Source: Actinoplanes sp. SE50/110 (GTDB lineage Bacteria; Actinomycetota; Actinomycetes; Mycobacteriales; Micromonosporaceae). From it: 64,000 bases of DNA. Below the pieces are notes generated by a model. The model was not told the origin of the DNA and did no database searches. It saw only the letters and a list, made by a program, of their open reading frames with translations. Positions 48,532-57,071 of this stretch are shown piece after piece. Location: the NCBI RefSeq assembly GCF_900119315.1, contig NZ_LT827010.1, positions 3,257,001-3,321,000 of the forward strand, given 5' to 3'. Position 1 is the first letter of the stretch, and the number at the start of each line of letters is the position of its first letter. A program made the position numbers and the translations under genes.

Positions 48532-49605
48532 ATGACGTACGCCCACCGGATCAGCTGCATCACCCCACCCTTCATTCTGACCAGGCTCCTGGACAGCGAC
48601 AACGTCGACATCCGCCAGGCGGCCCTGTCCACTCTGGTGTCGACCGCGCACCTGCGCGGCGAGCGCAGCGTCCGCGGCCTGATCGCCGGCGCGCTGGCCT
48701 CGCCGTCGGACGGCCGGCGCAGTGTCTACGACTGCCGGCACAGCACGTTCCTGCCGTTCGCCACGCTGGTCCGCTCGGAGGACGACGCCGCCGTCTCGGA
48801 CGCCTCGGCGAACCGGGCCTTCGACGGTTTCGGCGCGACCCGCTCGTTCTACGCCGAGGTGTTCCAGCGCAACTCTATCGACGACCGCGGCATGCGGCTC
48901 GAGGGATACGTGCACCGGGGTCGCCGGTACAACAACGCGTTCTGGGACGGCCAGGAGATGGTCTTCGGCGACGGGGACGGCCAGGTCTTCACCGACTTCA
49001 CCGGGTCGCTGGACGTGATCGCCCACGAGCTCACGCACGGGGTCACCGAGCACACCGCGGGCCTGGAGTACCACGGCCAGTCCGGCGCGCTGAACGAGTC
49101 GATCTCCGATGCGTTCGGTTCGATGGTCAAGCAGTGGTCGCTGGGCCAGACCGCGGACCAGGCGGACTGGCTGATCGGCCCGGAGGTGTTCACCCCGCAC
49201 ATCGACGCCGACGCGCTGCGCTCGATGAAGGCGCCCGGCACCGCGTTCGACAACAAGCTGTTCGGCAAGGACCCGCAGCCCGACCACATGTCGCGCTACG
49301 TCGACGCGCCGGACACCGACGAGGGTGACTGGGGTGGTGTGCACACCAACTCGGGCATCCCGAACAAGGCGTTCTACCTGGTCGCCATCGGGATCGGGGG
49401 GAAGAGCTGGGAGGCCCCGGGGCACATCTGGTACGAGTCGCTCAAGGCGTCGACGTCCAAGGCCCAGTTCCAGGACTTCGCCGACACCACGTATCGCAAG
49501 GCGGAGCAGCTCTACGGAACGGACAGCAGGGAGCAGCAGGCCGTCAAGGCGGCCTGGGACGGGGTGGGTATCCAGGTGACCACGACACCGACGCTCGCGC
49601 GCTAG
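48532..49605 (+). CDS. M4 protealysin-like metalloprotease
   Basis: 357 residues without a signal peptide. An N-terminal protealysin propeptide of about 50 residues starts with HRISCITPPFILTRLL; the PPxIL/R motif and Cys switch-like position are seen. The catalytic part has VIAHELTHGVTEHTAGL (HExxH), ALNESISDAFGSM (Glu ligand) and HTNSGIPNKAFYL with the HTNSGIPN substrate segment. Protealysins are intracellular or unconventionally exported zinc proteases. GAGG precedes ATG 48532. The emfourin-type inhibitor gene starts right after the stop. Confidence 0.93.
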   Translation: MTYAHRISCITPPFILTRLLDSDNVDIRQAALSTLVSTAHLRGERSVRGLIAGALASPSDGRRSVYDCRHSTFLPFATLVRSEDDAAVSDASANRAFDGFGATRSFYAEVFQRNSIDDRGMRLEGYVHRGRRYNNAFWDGQEMVFGDGDGQVFTDFTGSLDVIAHELTHGVTEHTAGLEYHGQSGALNESISDAFGSMVKQWSLGQTADQADWLIGPEVFTPHIDADALRSMKAPGTAFDNKLFGKDPQPDHMSRYVDAPDTDEGDWGGVHTNSGIPNKAFYLVAIGIGGKSWEAPGHIWYESLKASTSKAQFQDFADTTYRKAEQLYGTDSREQQAVKAAWDGVGIQVTTTPTLAR

Positions 49606-49905
49606 ATGCGGGTGTCCCTGGCGTCGCACGGCGGGATGGCGGCCGCGATCACCTCGCGGCTGCCACCCCGGGTGCTGGACGCCGATCGCCTGCCGCGGGA
49701 CGCGGCCCAGGAGCTGCGCCGCCTGGTCGCGGCCGCCACCGCGGATCCGGGTGGCGCAGCTCCGTCCCCGCGCGCCCGCGACGCCATGACGTACACGGTC
49801 ACGATCGACGACGGCCCGCGTTCGACCACGCTGACCGCCTCCGACACGACGATGTCAGCGGCCTTCGGCGAGCTGGTCGCGTGGCTCGACCAGCGGATCG
49901 GTTGA
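49606..49905 (+). CDS. Emfourin-like protealysin inhibitor
   Basis: 99 residues beginning at the base after the protease stop (TAGATG). MRVSLASHGGMAAAITSRLP, then LPRDAAQELRRLVAAA, a MTYTVTIDDG strand and the C-terminal GELVAWLDQRIG match emfourin-type inhibitors found next to protealysin genes. It probably blocks the protease in the cytoplasm. Its 3' end overlaps the convergent AI-2E gene by 51 bases, so antisense effects are possible. Confidence 0.85.
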   Translation: MRVSLASHGGMAAAITSRLPPRVLDADRLPRDAAQELRRLVAAATADPGGAAPSPRARDAMTYTVTIDDGPRSTTLTASDTTMSAAFGELVAWLDQRIG

Positions 49906-51078
49906 CGCGGCCCGGTCGGTGAGCTGTCCGGCGTACGCGCCGTGCACGTCAGCGGTCCCGGCGTCGCGGCCCCGTGCCTCGTCGTGCACGGCCGAGACCG
50001 GGACGCGATTCTCGCCGACGGTCGGCTCGGCTTTGGGGCGACCGTGCCGGCTGTCCCACACGTCGCGCAGGATGATCTGCACGATGCCGGCGACCGGGAT
50101 GGCCAGCAGTGCGCCGAGGATGCCGGCCAGCTCGACCGCGATCAGGATCGCGACGAGCACGGTGAGCGGGTTGAGCTGCACCGTCCGGGCGAAGATCAGC
50201 GGTTGCAGCAGGTGGTTCTCCAACTGCTGGTAGAGGACGAAGAAGACGATCACCACGATTCCGGCGGTGGTCGACTGGACGAATGCCGCGATGGTGGCGG
50301 CCACGGCGCCGAGCGTGGCGCCGACCAGCGGCACGAGGTCGGCGATACCGACGAACAGAGCGATCAATCCGGCGTACGGGACGTGCAGGACCGTGAGGAC
50401 GGCGAAGGTCAGCGCGCCGCAGATCGCGCTGATCAGCAGGTTGCCGGTGATGTACCCGGTGATCGTCTTGGCGCAGTCGTGGCCGACCCGGCGGATCCGT
50501 TCGGCCCGGCGCGGCGCGAACAGGGCCAGGAACCCGTCCACGATCTTCGGGGCCTCCAGCACCATCAGGTAGGACAGCACGAAGATGGTCACGGTGCCGG
50601 CGATGCCGGTGGCGACCGAGCGCAGGAACGCCAGGGTCGGGGCGCCCAGCCCGCTGGCGTACTCGCGGAACCGCCCGGCGTTGGCCCGGGCGTACTCGAC
50701 CACGTGGAAGCGTTCGAGCAGCGGTCCGGCCGGGCCCCGGCCGTGCCGGGCGTCGTCGAGCAGGCCGGGCAGGTTCGCCATGACCTGGCTGCCCTCCCGG
50801 GCCAGCGGCGCCACGAACACCGTGACCAGACCGGCCAGCAGCGCCAGCGCCGCGACGAAGACCAGCAGGGTCGCGAGCCAACGCCTGCAGAATGTCACCC
50901 GGCGGGTCATCCAGTTCACCGCCGGATGCAGTGCCACCGCGAAGAAGGCCGCGATCAGGATCCAGGTCAGGACCCGGCGCACCTCATGGGCCAGATACAG
51001 CACCGCCAGCGTGGACAGCGTCACGCCCAGCACGACCAGCGTGCGGCGTGCCAGCACGCCATAGCCCGTTTCTTCCAT
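49855..51078 (-). CDS. AI-2E family transporter
   Basis: 407 residues with about eight spans. Typical segments are LTWILIAAFFAVALHPAVNW, GITGTV-like spans, FVGIADLVPLVGATLGAVAA and LIAVELAGILGALLAIPVAG with VILRDVWD-like end. The family includes TqsA, Na+/H+ antiporters and unknown exporters. The C-terminal 60 residues are charged and probably disordered. It follows the TetR gene on the same strand by 46 bases; co-transcription is likely. It overlaps emfourin tail to tail. Confidence 0.9.
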   Translation of the reverse strand: MEETGYGVLARRTLVVLGVTLSTLAVLYLAHEVRRVLTWILIAAFFAVALHPAVNWMTRRVTFCRRWLATLLVFVAALALLAGLVTVFVAPLAREGSQVMANLPGLLDDARHGRGPAGPLLERFHVVEYARANAGRFREYASGLGAPTLAFLRSVATGIAGTVTIFVLSYLMVLEAPKIVDGFLALFAPRRAERIRRVGHDCAKTITGYITGNLLISAICGALTFAVLTVLHVPYAGLIALFVGIADLVPLVGATLGAVAATIAAFVQSTTAGIVVIVFFVLYQQLENHLLQPLIFARTVQLNPLTVLVAILIAVELAGILGALLAIPVAGIVQIILRDVWDSRHGRPKAEPTVGENRVPVSAVHDEARGRDAGTADVHGAYAGQLTDRAASTDPLVEPRDQLAEGR

Positions 51079-51124
51079 GACGGACAGCTACCCGCCGTTG
51101 ACCACTGCAAACAAGTAGCGGTGG

Positions 51125-51778
51125 TCATTGCGCGGCGGCGTACCCGGCGATCAGGATGTCGACCGCCTCGGTGAAGCGGGAGTCGAAGTCCAGCCCGGCC
51201 CGGGTCCGGATCACCTCCACCAGGTTCGGGAACTCGGCCGGGTCCAGTTCGTCCGAGCGCTGGTCCAGGTCGGGTCCGGCGCCCTCGTGCCCCGGCGTCT
51301 GCCCGACCTCGGCCAGGGTGTGCCCGATGGTGAACGTGGCCAGCACGTTCACCATGTCCATCGCCCGGCCCAGCGGCACCCCGGCCGCCCGCATCGCCGC
51401 CAGCCACGACTCCGACCAGCGCAGCGCGTCGGGCGAGTTGACCGGGCGGGTGGCGGCCAGCGGCAGCACGCCGGGGTGGGCGATCAGGGTCTTCCGCAGG
51501 GCGTGCGCGAACTCCCGCAGCCAGTCCGGCCAGTCGCCGGAGGTGGGTTCGCCGAGGCTGCCGAACGCGGTCTCCAGCACCCGGTCGACCAGGCCGTCGA
51601 GCAGGGCGTCCTTGTTCGGCACGTGCCGGTACAGCGACATCGCCTCGACCCCGAGCCGGGCGCCGAGTTTGCGCATGGACAGCGCCGGCAGCCCGTGCGC
51701 GTCGATGTAGTCGAGCGCGGCGTCCAGCACCTTGGCCCTGCTCAGGCCGGCTTTCTCGCCCGATCGGCGGTCTGGCAT
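51125..51778 (-). CDS. TetR/AcrR-family regulator
   Basis: 217 residues. The N-terminal helix-turn-helix is LSRAKVLDAALDYIDAHGLP with MRKLGARLGVEAMSLYRHVP; residues 75-217 are a TetR_C_1-type ligand domain (WLREFAHALRKTLIAHPGV). Two 15-base palindromes lie just upstream, so it likely represses itself and the divergent membrane gene. The ligand is unknown. The AI-2E transporter behind it could be a further target. Confidence 0.92.
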   Translation of the reverse strand: MPDRRSGEKAGLSRAKVLDAALDYIDAHGLPALSMRKLGARLGVEAMSLYRHVPNKDALLDGLVDRVLETAFGSLGEPTSGDWPDWLREFAHALRKTLIAHPGVLPLAATRPVNSPDALRWSESWLAAMRAAGVPLGRAMDMVNVLATFTIGHTLAEVGQTPGHEGAGPDLDQRSDELDPAEFPNLVEVIRTRAGLDFDSRFTEAVDILIAGYAAAQ

Positions 51779-51797
51779 CGAAACTCCTCTTGACGAC

Positions 51798-51848
51798 GCT
51801 TACGGCGTAAGCCATGCTACCGGAGACGGCGATGCTTACGCCGTAAAC
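51798..51848. promoter_or_regulatory. Two TetR operators (GCTTACGGCGTAAGC type)
   Basis: GCTTACGGCGTAAGC (51798-51812) and GCTTACGCCGTAAAC (51834-51848) are near-identical palindromes 36 bases apart, centre to centre, between the TetR gene and the divergent membrane-protein gene. The second lies ten bases before GGGAGG of the latter. Confidence 0.8.
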
Positions 51849-51865
51849 ATCTTTGGGAGGTGGCG

Positions 51866-52342
51866 ATGACCGCCCTGGCGTTGACCCTGATCCTGCTCGC
51901 CGTCGGCTATCACGCGGTGATGACGCTGGTCGATCTGTTCCCGTTCAACAACGTCCGCGACGCGAAACGCGCCGAGCGGGTCCGGGAGGTCGCGACGAAC
52001 GCACCGGTGATGGCGCTGCCCGCGGTGCTGCTCGCCCTCGGCTCGGCATCCGGCCTGCCGATCCTCGGCTGTCTCGGCGGCGTCGTCGAGCTGCTCGCGG
52101 TGCTCGGCGGGCTGCTGCTGTGGTGGTCGCCCTACCTGGCCGGGGTGACCATGCCGTGGGCCACCGCCGGCACCGGCGTCAGCTGGGCCGACCTGCACGC
52201 CCGCACCTACGCCCGCACCATCATGGTGCTGCCCCGGATCGGTGGGCGGCCCCGCCCCAATCTGGAGCACATCCTGCTGCACTCGCTGATGTTGAGCGCC
52301 GCGATCACCACCCTGGCGGCGGCTTCGGGCCGGCACGGGTGA
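51866..52342 (+). CDS. Membrane protein controlled by the TetR regulator
   Basis: 158 residues with three to four spans (LALTLILLAVGYHAVMTLVD, VMALPAVLLALGSASG, GGVVELLAVLGGLLLWW, a last weak one near the end). The motif FPFNNVRDAKRAERVREV lies in the first loop, and LPRIGGRPRPNLEHILLH near the C-terminus, a combination seen in small actinomycete membrane proteins of unknown function. ATG 51866 has GGGAGG six bases upstream; GTG 51860 would leave no spacing. It is the likely main target of the adjacent repressor. Confidence 0.8.
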   Translation: MTALALTLILLAVGYHAVMTLVDLFPFNNVRDAKRAERVREVATNAPVMALPAVLLALGSASGLPILGCLGGVVELLAVLGGLLLWWSPYLAGVTMPWATAGTGVSWADLHARTYARTIMVLPRIGGRPRPNLEHILLHSLMLSAAITTLAAASGRHG

Positions 52343-52369
52343 GCTGACGGCGTACGCCGCAATCGTCGG

Positions 52370-53650
52370 TCATGAATGTTCGCGGACCGGGACCGGTGCC
52401 GCGACCCGGCGCCGCGGCACCGGAATGCGCACGGTGAGCGGATTCCGGTGCCGCTCCGACGTGCTGACCGTAAGCGACCAGTCGACCCGCCAGACCGGCC
52501 AGAGCACCGCCGCGAGATAGCCGGTGCCGCAGATCCACAGCGCGGTGCGCAGGCCGCCGGTGCTCAGCAGCACCGCGCCGAACAGGCCGCCGACCGGGAT
52601 GCCGGCCCACGCCCACGCGTTGATCAGCGTCTGCACCCGCCCGCGCAGCGCCGCCGGGATCAGCTCCACCTGCAGCGTCTCCAGCAGCGGATTGAACAGG
52701 CCCGAGCCGATCCCGGCCAGTGCATAGACGGCGATGACCGCCTCCGGCGGCAGGCCCAGCGCGAGGACGACGATGCGGGTCGGCCCGCTGGTCAACACCC
52801 CGATCAGGTACGTCGCCCGCCGCGGCAGCCGCGCGCCGAAACCGGCCGACGCGAGCGCCGAGGCGATCGACGCGAGCCCCACCGTGCTCAGCGCCAGCCC
52901 GACCACCGTCGCGTCGTGCCCGCCGGCCCGCGCCCACACCGGCAGCAGCACCGCCATCAGCGCCTGATCCAGCAGATTGGTCACCACGAACATCGCGGTC
53001 ACCGCGCGCAGCGGCGCACTCCCGCGCAGGAACGCGGTGCCGGTGCGCAGCCGATCCAGATAGGTCTCGTCGTCCCGGCCGCGGTCACGCACCGGATCGG
53101 TCACCGTCAGCGTCACGATGAGCGTGGCCACGCCCAGCATCGCGGCCGCCGCGAACAGCGCCCGGTCCCCGCCGATCGTGGCGACCAGCCAACCGGCCAG
53201 CGCGGTCCCGACCGCGGTGGCGGTGCGCTCGACCGCGGTGGCCAGACCCACGCCGCGCACCGTCGACTGGCCGGCATCCGCCGCGGCGAACGGCACCAGC
53301 AGCCGCTTCGCGGCGCTCGCCGGCCCGTCCGCGCACCCCACCAGCAGCAGCATCACGGTGAGCAGCCAGATCGGCGGAGCGCCGGACAGGGCCGGGACGA
53401 TCAGCACGCCGGCCGAGACGACGTCCCCGGCCGCGCTGATCCGCCGCGGGTCGATCCGGTCCAGCAGCGGCCCGGCCAGCCACTGGGTGAACGCGTACGG
53501 CAACACCTGACAGGCCACCACCAGGCCGGTCTGCGCGGCGCTGCCGGTGCGCTCCAGCACCAGCCACGGCACCGCGACGGTGAGCAGCCGGTTCGCCGAC
53601 AGCGTGCAGGCCTGCGAACTCAGCACACCGGTCAATCCACGCCATCTCAC
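52370..53650 (-). CDS. MFS transporter
   Basis: About 426 residues with twelve spans: LSSQACTLSANRLLTVAVPW, QWLAGPLLDRIDPRRIS (loop 2-3), ERTATAVGTALAGWL, ALAGIGSGLFNPLLETLQVE and RGRVQTLINAWAWAGIPVGG are typical of the MFS_3-like exporters. The C-terminus has a basic tail. No ribosome site marks the start: GTG 53650 is chosen by family length, TTG 53710 is in frame. Convergent with the preceding membrane gene. Substrate unknown; drug or siderophore export is possible. Confidence 0.85.
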   Translation of the reverse strand: MRWRGLTGVLSSQACTLSANRLLTVAVPWLVLERTGSAAQTGLVVACQVLPYAFTQWLAGPLLDRIDPRRISAAGDVVSAGVLIVPALSGAPPIWLLTVMLLLVGCADGPASAAKRLLVPFAAADAGQSTVRGVGLATAVERTATAVGTALAGWLVATIGGDRALFAAAAMLGVATLIVTLTVTDPVRDRGRDDETYLDRLRTGTAFLRGSAPLRAVTAMFVVTNLLDQALMAVLLPVWARAGGHDATVVGLALSTVGLASIASALASAGFGARLPRRATYLIGVLTSGPTRIVVLALGLPPEAVIAVYALAGIGSGLFNPLLETLQVELIPAALRGRVQTLINAWAWAGIPVGGLFGAVLLSTGGLRTALWICGTGYLAAVLWPVWRVDWSLTVSTSERHRNPLTVRIPVPRRRVAAPVPVREHS

Positions 53651-53805
53651 CCGGGCATCACCGGGCCGGCCACACGGTTGAACAAGGGCGCCATCGACAT
53701 CCTTCGGCAAAAGGCGGGGGCGGTATTCCTCGCACCGTAGATGCCGACGGCCACGGCAGGTAGTCGCGCGTCGATGACACGATAGCCGGTATCAGCGGTC
53801 CGGGT

Positions 53806-53833
53806 GCGGTCGCCGGTGCCGGCCGGCGACCGC
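53806..53833. other. GC-rich hairpin in a 340-base gap
   Basis: GCGGTCGCCGG / CCGGCGACCGC form an 11-base perfect stem with a six-base loop. It lies in the non-coding stretch 53651-53991 between the MFS gene and the Pro-rich gene, both on the minus strand. It could end the transcript of the Pro-rich gene. Nothing else is recognised there except a small palindrome GATAGCCGGTATC (53781-53793). Confidence 0.5.
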
Positions 53834-53991
53834 TTACCGCAGGTCAGGACCGGAAAGGTCAACTACTCAGGGTCGCGCTTTCCGGATACTGCCCGGTCCG
53901 AAATGATGTTCCCGAAGTCGCACAGTGAGTCCGTCGTACGATTTCTGCTTGCCCTTCGCGGCCCGGTCGAACCGGCTCCGGCCGCCTTTTC

Positions 53992-54189
53992 TCAGGCGGG
54001 CTCGGGTTCCGGCTGGGTGGCCGGCTCGGGCCGGGCCGGGACCGGCGAGATCGGCGGCATCGGTTCCGCGGGCGCCGGCGGCAGGTCCGGATTGGTCGGA
54101 TCCAGTTCGCCCGGATCGTCGGGAATCGGTGCGCCCGGGTCCAGCGGCGGGTAGCGGTCCGGATCGGACTGCTGATGGTGGATCGGCAT
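53992..54189 (-). CDS. Small Pro-rich protein, 65 aa
   Basis: ATG 54189 with GAGGGAGGG upstream. The sequence is MPIHHQQSDPDRYPPLDPGA followed by Pro/Glu/Ala-rich residues (PARPEPATQPEPEPA). Likely disordered and acidic. The strong ribosome site supports translation. Similar short Pro-rich ORFs occur in actinomycetes; function unknown. Confidence 0.65.
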   Translation of the reverse strand: MPIHHQQSDPDRYPPLDPGAPIPDDPGELDPTNPDLPPAPAEPMPPISPVPARPEPATQPEPEPA

Positions 54190-54246
54190 CGGGTCCCTCC
54201 CTCGCTCGGGGCCTGTCAAGATCCGCTTACCCGACGCGTGACGAGG

Positions 54247-54915
54247 TCAAACGAGGTCGTCCTCGCTCAGGGCGTCGGCGATCGGGGTGGCGCCGGCGTT
54301 GAACCGGACGATCCGGTGGATGGTCGCCGGCTCACCCAGGGCGTGCGCGACGACCGCGGCCACATCGGCGCGGCTGACCGACCCGGCCGTCGCACCCTGG
54401 CTGGCCGTCTCGATCCGGCCGGTCGCCGCGTCGTCGGTCAGCCGGCTCGGGGCCAGGATCGTCCAGTCCAGATCACTCGACGCGAGGTGCGCGTCCGCCG
54501 CCGCCTTCGCCTCCGCATACGGGAAGAAACCGCTGTCGGAGGGCACGCCGTGGTCGATCCGCGCACCGAAGTACGACACCATCAGATAGCGGCGTACGCC
54601 GATGTGCAGCGCCGCGTCCATCGACCGGATCGCCGCGTCCCGGTCGACCGCGTACGTGCGCCCCGGATCGCCGCCGCCGGCACCGGCCGACCAGACCACC
54701 GCGTCGTGCCCGGCGATCAGCTCGGCGAACCCGTCGGCGTCCAGCGTCTCCACGTCGGCGACCACCGGCCGGGCACCGGTCGCGGCCACGTCGCCCTCGT
54801 GCCCGGGATCCCGGAACGCCGCGGTCACCTCGTGCCCGGCCCCGACCAGCAGCGGCAGCAGCAGCCGCGCCACCTTCCCGTGCCCACCGACGACAAGAAC
54901 GCGTGCATTGTCCAT
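54247..54915 (-). CDS. NAD(P)H-binding SDR-like protein
   Basis: 222 residues, atypical SDR (NmrA/YwnB type): VLVVGGHGKVARLLLPLLV (Rossmann Gly-rich), DAVVWSAGAGGGDPG, YLMVSYFGARIDHG, YAEAKAAADAHLASSDLDWT and ILAPSRLTDD. It lacks a clear Tyr-xxx-Lys catalytic site apart from YAEAK, so redox sensing or a flavin reductase-like role is possible. ATG 54915 with TAGCGT seven bases upstream suggests a leaderless message. Confidence 0.9.
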   Translation of the reverse strand: MDNARVLVVGGHGKVARLLLPLLVGAGHEVTAAFRDPGHEGDVAATGARPVVADVETLDADGFAELIAGHDAVVWSAGAGGGDPGRTYAVDRDAAIRSMDAALHIGVRRYLMVSYFGARIDHGVPSDSGFFPYAEAKAAADAHLASSDLDWTILAPSRLTDDAATGRIETASQGATAGSVSRADVAAVVAHALGEPATIHRIVRFNAGATPIADALSEDDLV

Positions 54916-54922
54916 TCCGGTC

Positions 54923-54928
54923 ACGCTA
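54923..54928 (-). promoter_or_regulatory. Leaderless -10 box (TAGCGT)
   Basis: On the minus strand TAGCGT ends seven bases before ATG 54915. Confidence 0.5.
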
Positions 54929-55004
54929 CCCGGATTGTGCGCGGGTGGCGGCGGCGTACCCGAACGGTACGCCCGGGCCGCTCCGGGCCCGGGCGCACCA
55001 CCCG

Positions 55005-55943
55005 TCACTTGACCAGCGGCTTCAAGGCCTCACCGACGGCGGTCACGACACCGGGTCGGTGGCCGTTCTTGATGAGGTTGATGGTGATCCCGCCGATCCC
55101 CGCGCCGAGCACCTTCTCGTGCAGCTGCTCGGCGACCTGCTCGGCGGTGCCCAGGAACGCCCGGTTCCGGCGGTCCTCCGGGACCAGCGCGCTGAACTCC
55201 TTGACCTCCTGCTCGTTCTCCCCGACCAGGCCCATGGCCAGGTAGCTGGTGGCCAGCGTGGCCGGGTCCCGCCCGATCTCCTCGCACCGCTCCCGCAGCA
55301 CGGACACCTTGCGGCCCACGTCGTCGACATCGCAGATGATGTTCATGTGGTCGGCGAACCGGGCCGCCAGCCGGAACGTCTTCTGCTCACCGGAGCCGCC
55401 CAGCATGATCGGGATGTGCGGCCGGACCCGCGGGTTGTTCATCGCCCCGCGCGCCACATACCATTTGCCCTCAAAAGTCGCCGGCTCACCCTTGAGCATC
55501 GGGGCGATGATGGTCAGCGCCTCCTCCAGCCGCTCGAAACGCTGGGTGAAGGTGCCGAACTCGAAGCCCAGATCGTGATGCTCCCGCTCGAACCAGCCGG
55601 CGCCGATCCCGAGGATGGCCCGCCCCTTCGACACCACGTCCAGGGTGGTGACCGTTTTCGCCAGCAGGGTGGGATTACGGTACGTGTTCCCGGTGACCAG
55701 CGTGGACAGCTGCACCGTCGACGTCGCCGTGGCGAGCGCGCCCAGCGTCGTGTAGGCCTCGAGCATGTTCGCCTCGGGCGCGCCGATACCCGGCAGCTGG
55801 TAGAAGTGGTCCATCACCAGAACGGTGTCGAACCCGACCGCCTCAGCCTCCCTGGCCTGCGCCACGACCGTGTCGAACAGGTTCTCGTCGGGGACTCCGG
55901 GGTAGGTGAAATTCGGAATCTGATAACCGAGCCGGATGCTCAC
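55005..55943 (-). CDS. F420-dependent LLM-class oxidoreductase
   Basis: 312 residues. Luciferase-like TIM barrel: IRLGYQIPNFTYPGV, VLVMDHFYQLPGIG, LSTLVTGNTYRNPTLLAKTV, LGIGAGWFEREHHDLGFEFG and RPHIPIMLGGSGEQKTFRLA. This is the F420-dependent class-F420 subgroup (TIGR03560-like); the substrate is unknown. GTG 55943 follows GGAGG. It is divergent from a TetR gene and has a palindromic operator covering its promoter, so it is the likely regulated target. Confidence 0.92.
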   Translation of the reverse strand: MSIRLGYQIPNFTYPGVPDENLFDTVVAQAREAEAVGFDTVLVMDHFYQLPGIGAPEANMLEAYTTLGALATATSTVQLSTLVTGNTYRNPTLLAKTVTTLDVVSKGRAILGIGAGWFEREHHDLGFEFGTFTQRFERLEEALTIIAPMLKGEPATFEGKWYVARGAMNNPRVRPHIPIMLGGSGEQKTFRLAARFADHMNIICDVDDVGRKVSVLRERCEEIGRDPATLATSYLAMGLVGENEQEVKEFSALVPEDRRNRAFLGTAEQVAEQLHEKVLGAGIGGITINLIKNGHRPGVVTAVGEALKPLVK

Positions 55944-55964
55944 GATGCCTCCACGACTTGATAA

Positions 55965-55982
55965 TGTAAGAGCTAACTTACA
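55965..55982. promoter_or_regulatory. TetR operator (TGTAAG-N6-CTTACA)
   Basis: Perfect inverted arms TGTAAG and CTTACA with six bases between, 22 bases upstream of the oxidoreductase GTG and overlapping a TACATT -10 on the minus strand. The divergent TetR gene starts at 56180. Confidence 0.75.
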
Positions 55983-56179
55983 CCCGCCCCGGCGCCATCT
56001 CCGCCCGGTTCGGCGTACTGTCCCTCTCTCCGTCGCCTCCCGTTCGCGCAGCCGCCTCCCGGCCGGTGGTGGTCCGGTCCGCCGTTCGCGGGTGTCGTAG
56101 GGGAGGGTGGTTCGGCGGGGCGGGTCCGACCGGCTGGCCGGTTCGGTCGACCGGGATTTCCAGGAGAGGCGGTGTCGCG

Positions 56180-56770
56180 GTGTCACGGGAGCGGGCCTAC
56201 CACCACGGTGACCTGCGGGCTGCCCTGATCACCGCCAGCTTCGAACAGCTCGCCGAGGCCGGTCTGCGCCGGTTCTCGGTCGCCGCGGTCGCCCGGCGGC
56301 TCGGCGTCAGCTCCGCCGCGCCGTACCGTCATTTCCCCGACCGTGACCACCTGCTCTCCGCGGTCTCCGCGGCCGCCGCCCACGACCTGCGGTCCGCGAT
56401 CCTCACGGCCGCCGACGAAGCCGGCGCCGACCCGTCCGCCCGGTTGGCCGCGGTCGCGGGGGCCTATTTCCGGTACGTGGTCCGCACCGGCGCCGGTTTC
56501 CACGTCATCTACGCCCCCGAGCTGTACGCGATCCCGGACACCCCCCGCCGCGACCACACCCGCGCCCTGATGGACACGCTGATCGACCTGGCCGCCGCCA
56601 CCGACGTCCCCACCTACCAGCAGGCGGTGAGCCTGGTGGAAGCGGTCATCGCGGTCGCCCACGGCTACACGTCGCTGTACGCCGACGGATTCTTCACCCG
56701 AGGCGCCCGCTCCGTCGACACCACCGCCACCCGGGCCACCGACGCCGCCCGCGCCCTGATCCACGCCTGA
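56180..56770 (+). CDS. TetR-family regulator
   Basis: 196 residues. RERAYHHGDLRAALITASFE, FSVAAVARRLGVSSAAPYRH and FPDRDHLLSAVSAAAAHDL are the DNA-binding domain of the YHHGDLR subgroup; the C-terminal part is TetR_C_33-like (WHG-type segment GFHVIYAPELYAI). GTG 56180 has GGAGAGG about ten bases upstream. Divergent from the F420 oxidoreductase, with a palindrome in between, so a local repressor of that gene is likely. Confidence 0.9.
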   Translation: MSRERAYHHGDLRAALITASFEQLAEAGLRRFSVAAVARRLGVSSAAPYRHFPDRDHLLSAVSAAAAHDLRSAILTAADEAGADPSARLAAVAGAYFRYVVRTGAGFHVIYAPELYAIPDTPRRDHTRALMDTLIDLAAATDVPTYQQAVSLVEAVIAVAHGYTSLYADGFFTRGARSVDTTATRATDAARALIHA

Positions 56771-56798
56771 TCGCCACCGCCGCTCCGGGCGCCCCGGG

Positions 56799-57059
56799 TC
56801 AGGCGGATGGGGCGCGCGGGTTCGGAGAGTCGGTAGCCCGACGGTCGGCCCATCGCCGGTCATGATCGTTCGCGATCTCCGCCTCGGGGTTCAGGCGTCC
56901 CTCGGCCAGCAGGGCGGTCAACAGTTCGAGGTCCTTCTGCCTCTCGCCGGTCCTGCCGAGCGCCACATCGCGGGCAGCGAACACGTCGATCGCCCGCCGG
57001 GCGAACGACGCGACGTCGACCGGCGGCCGGTAGGCCGCAGCCCACAGTTCCCTGTCCAC
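56799..57059 (-). CDS. Hypothetical protein, 86 aa
   Basis: GTG 57059. MDRELWAAAYRPPVDVASFA, ARRAIDVFAARDVALGRTGE, KDLELLTALLAEGRLNPEAE. A helical, charged protein without a known family. It is 12 bases downstream of the 213-residue gene on the same strand, so the two form an operon. Normal codon usage supports it as real. Confidence 0.7.
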   Translation of the reverse strand: MDRELWAAAYRPPVDVASFARRAIDVFAARDVALGRTGERQKDLELLTALLAEGRLNPEAEIANDHDRRWADRRATDSPNPRAPSA

Positions 57060-57071
57060 CGTGACCGCTGC

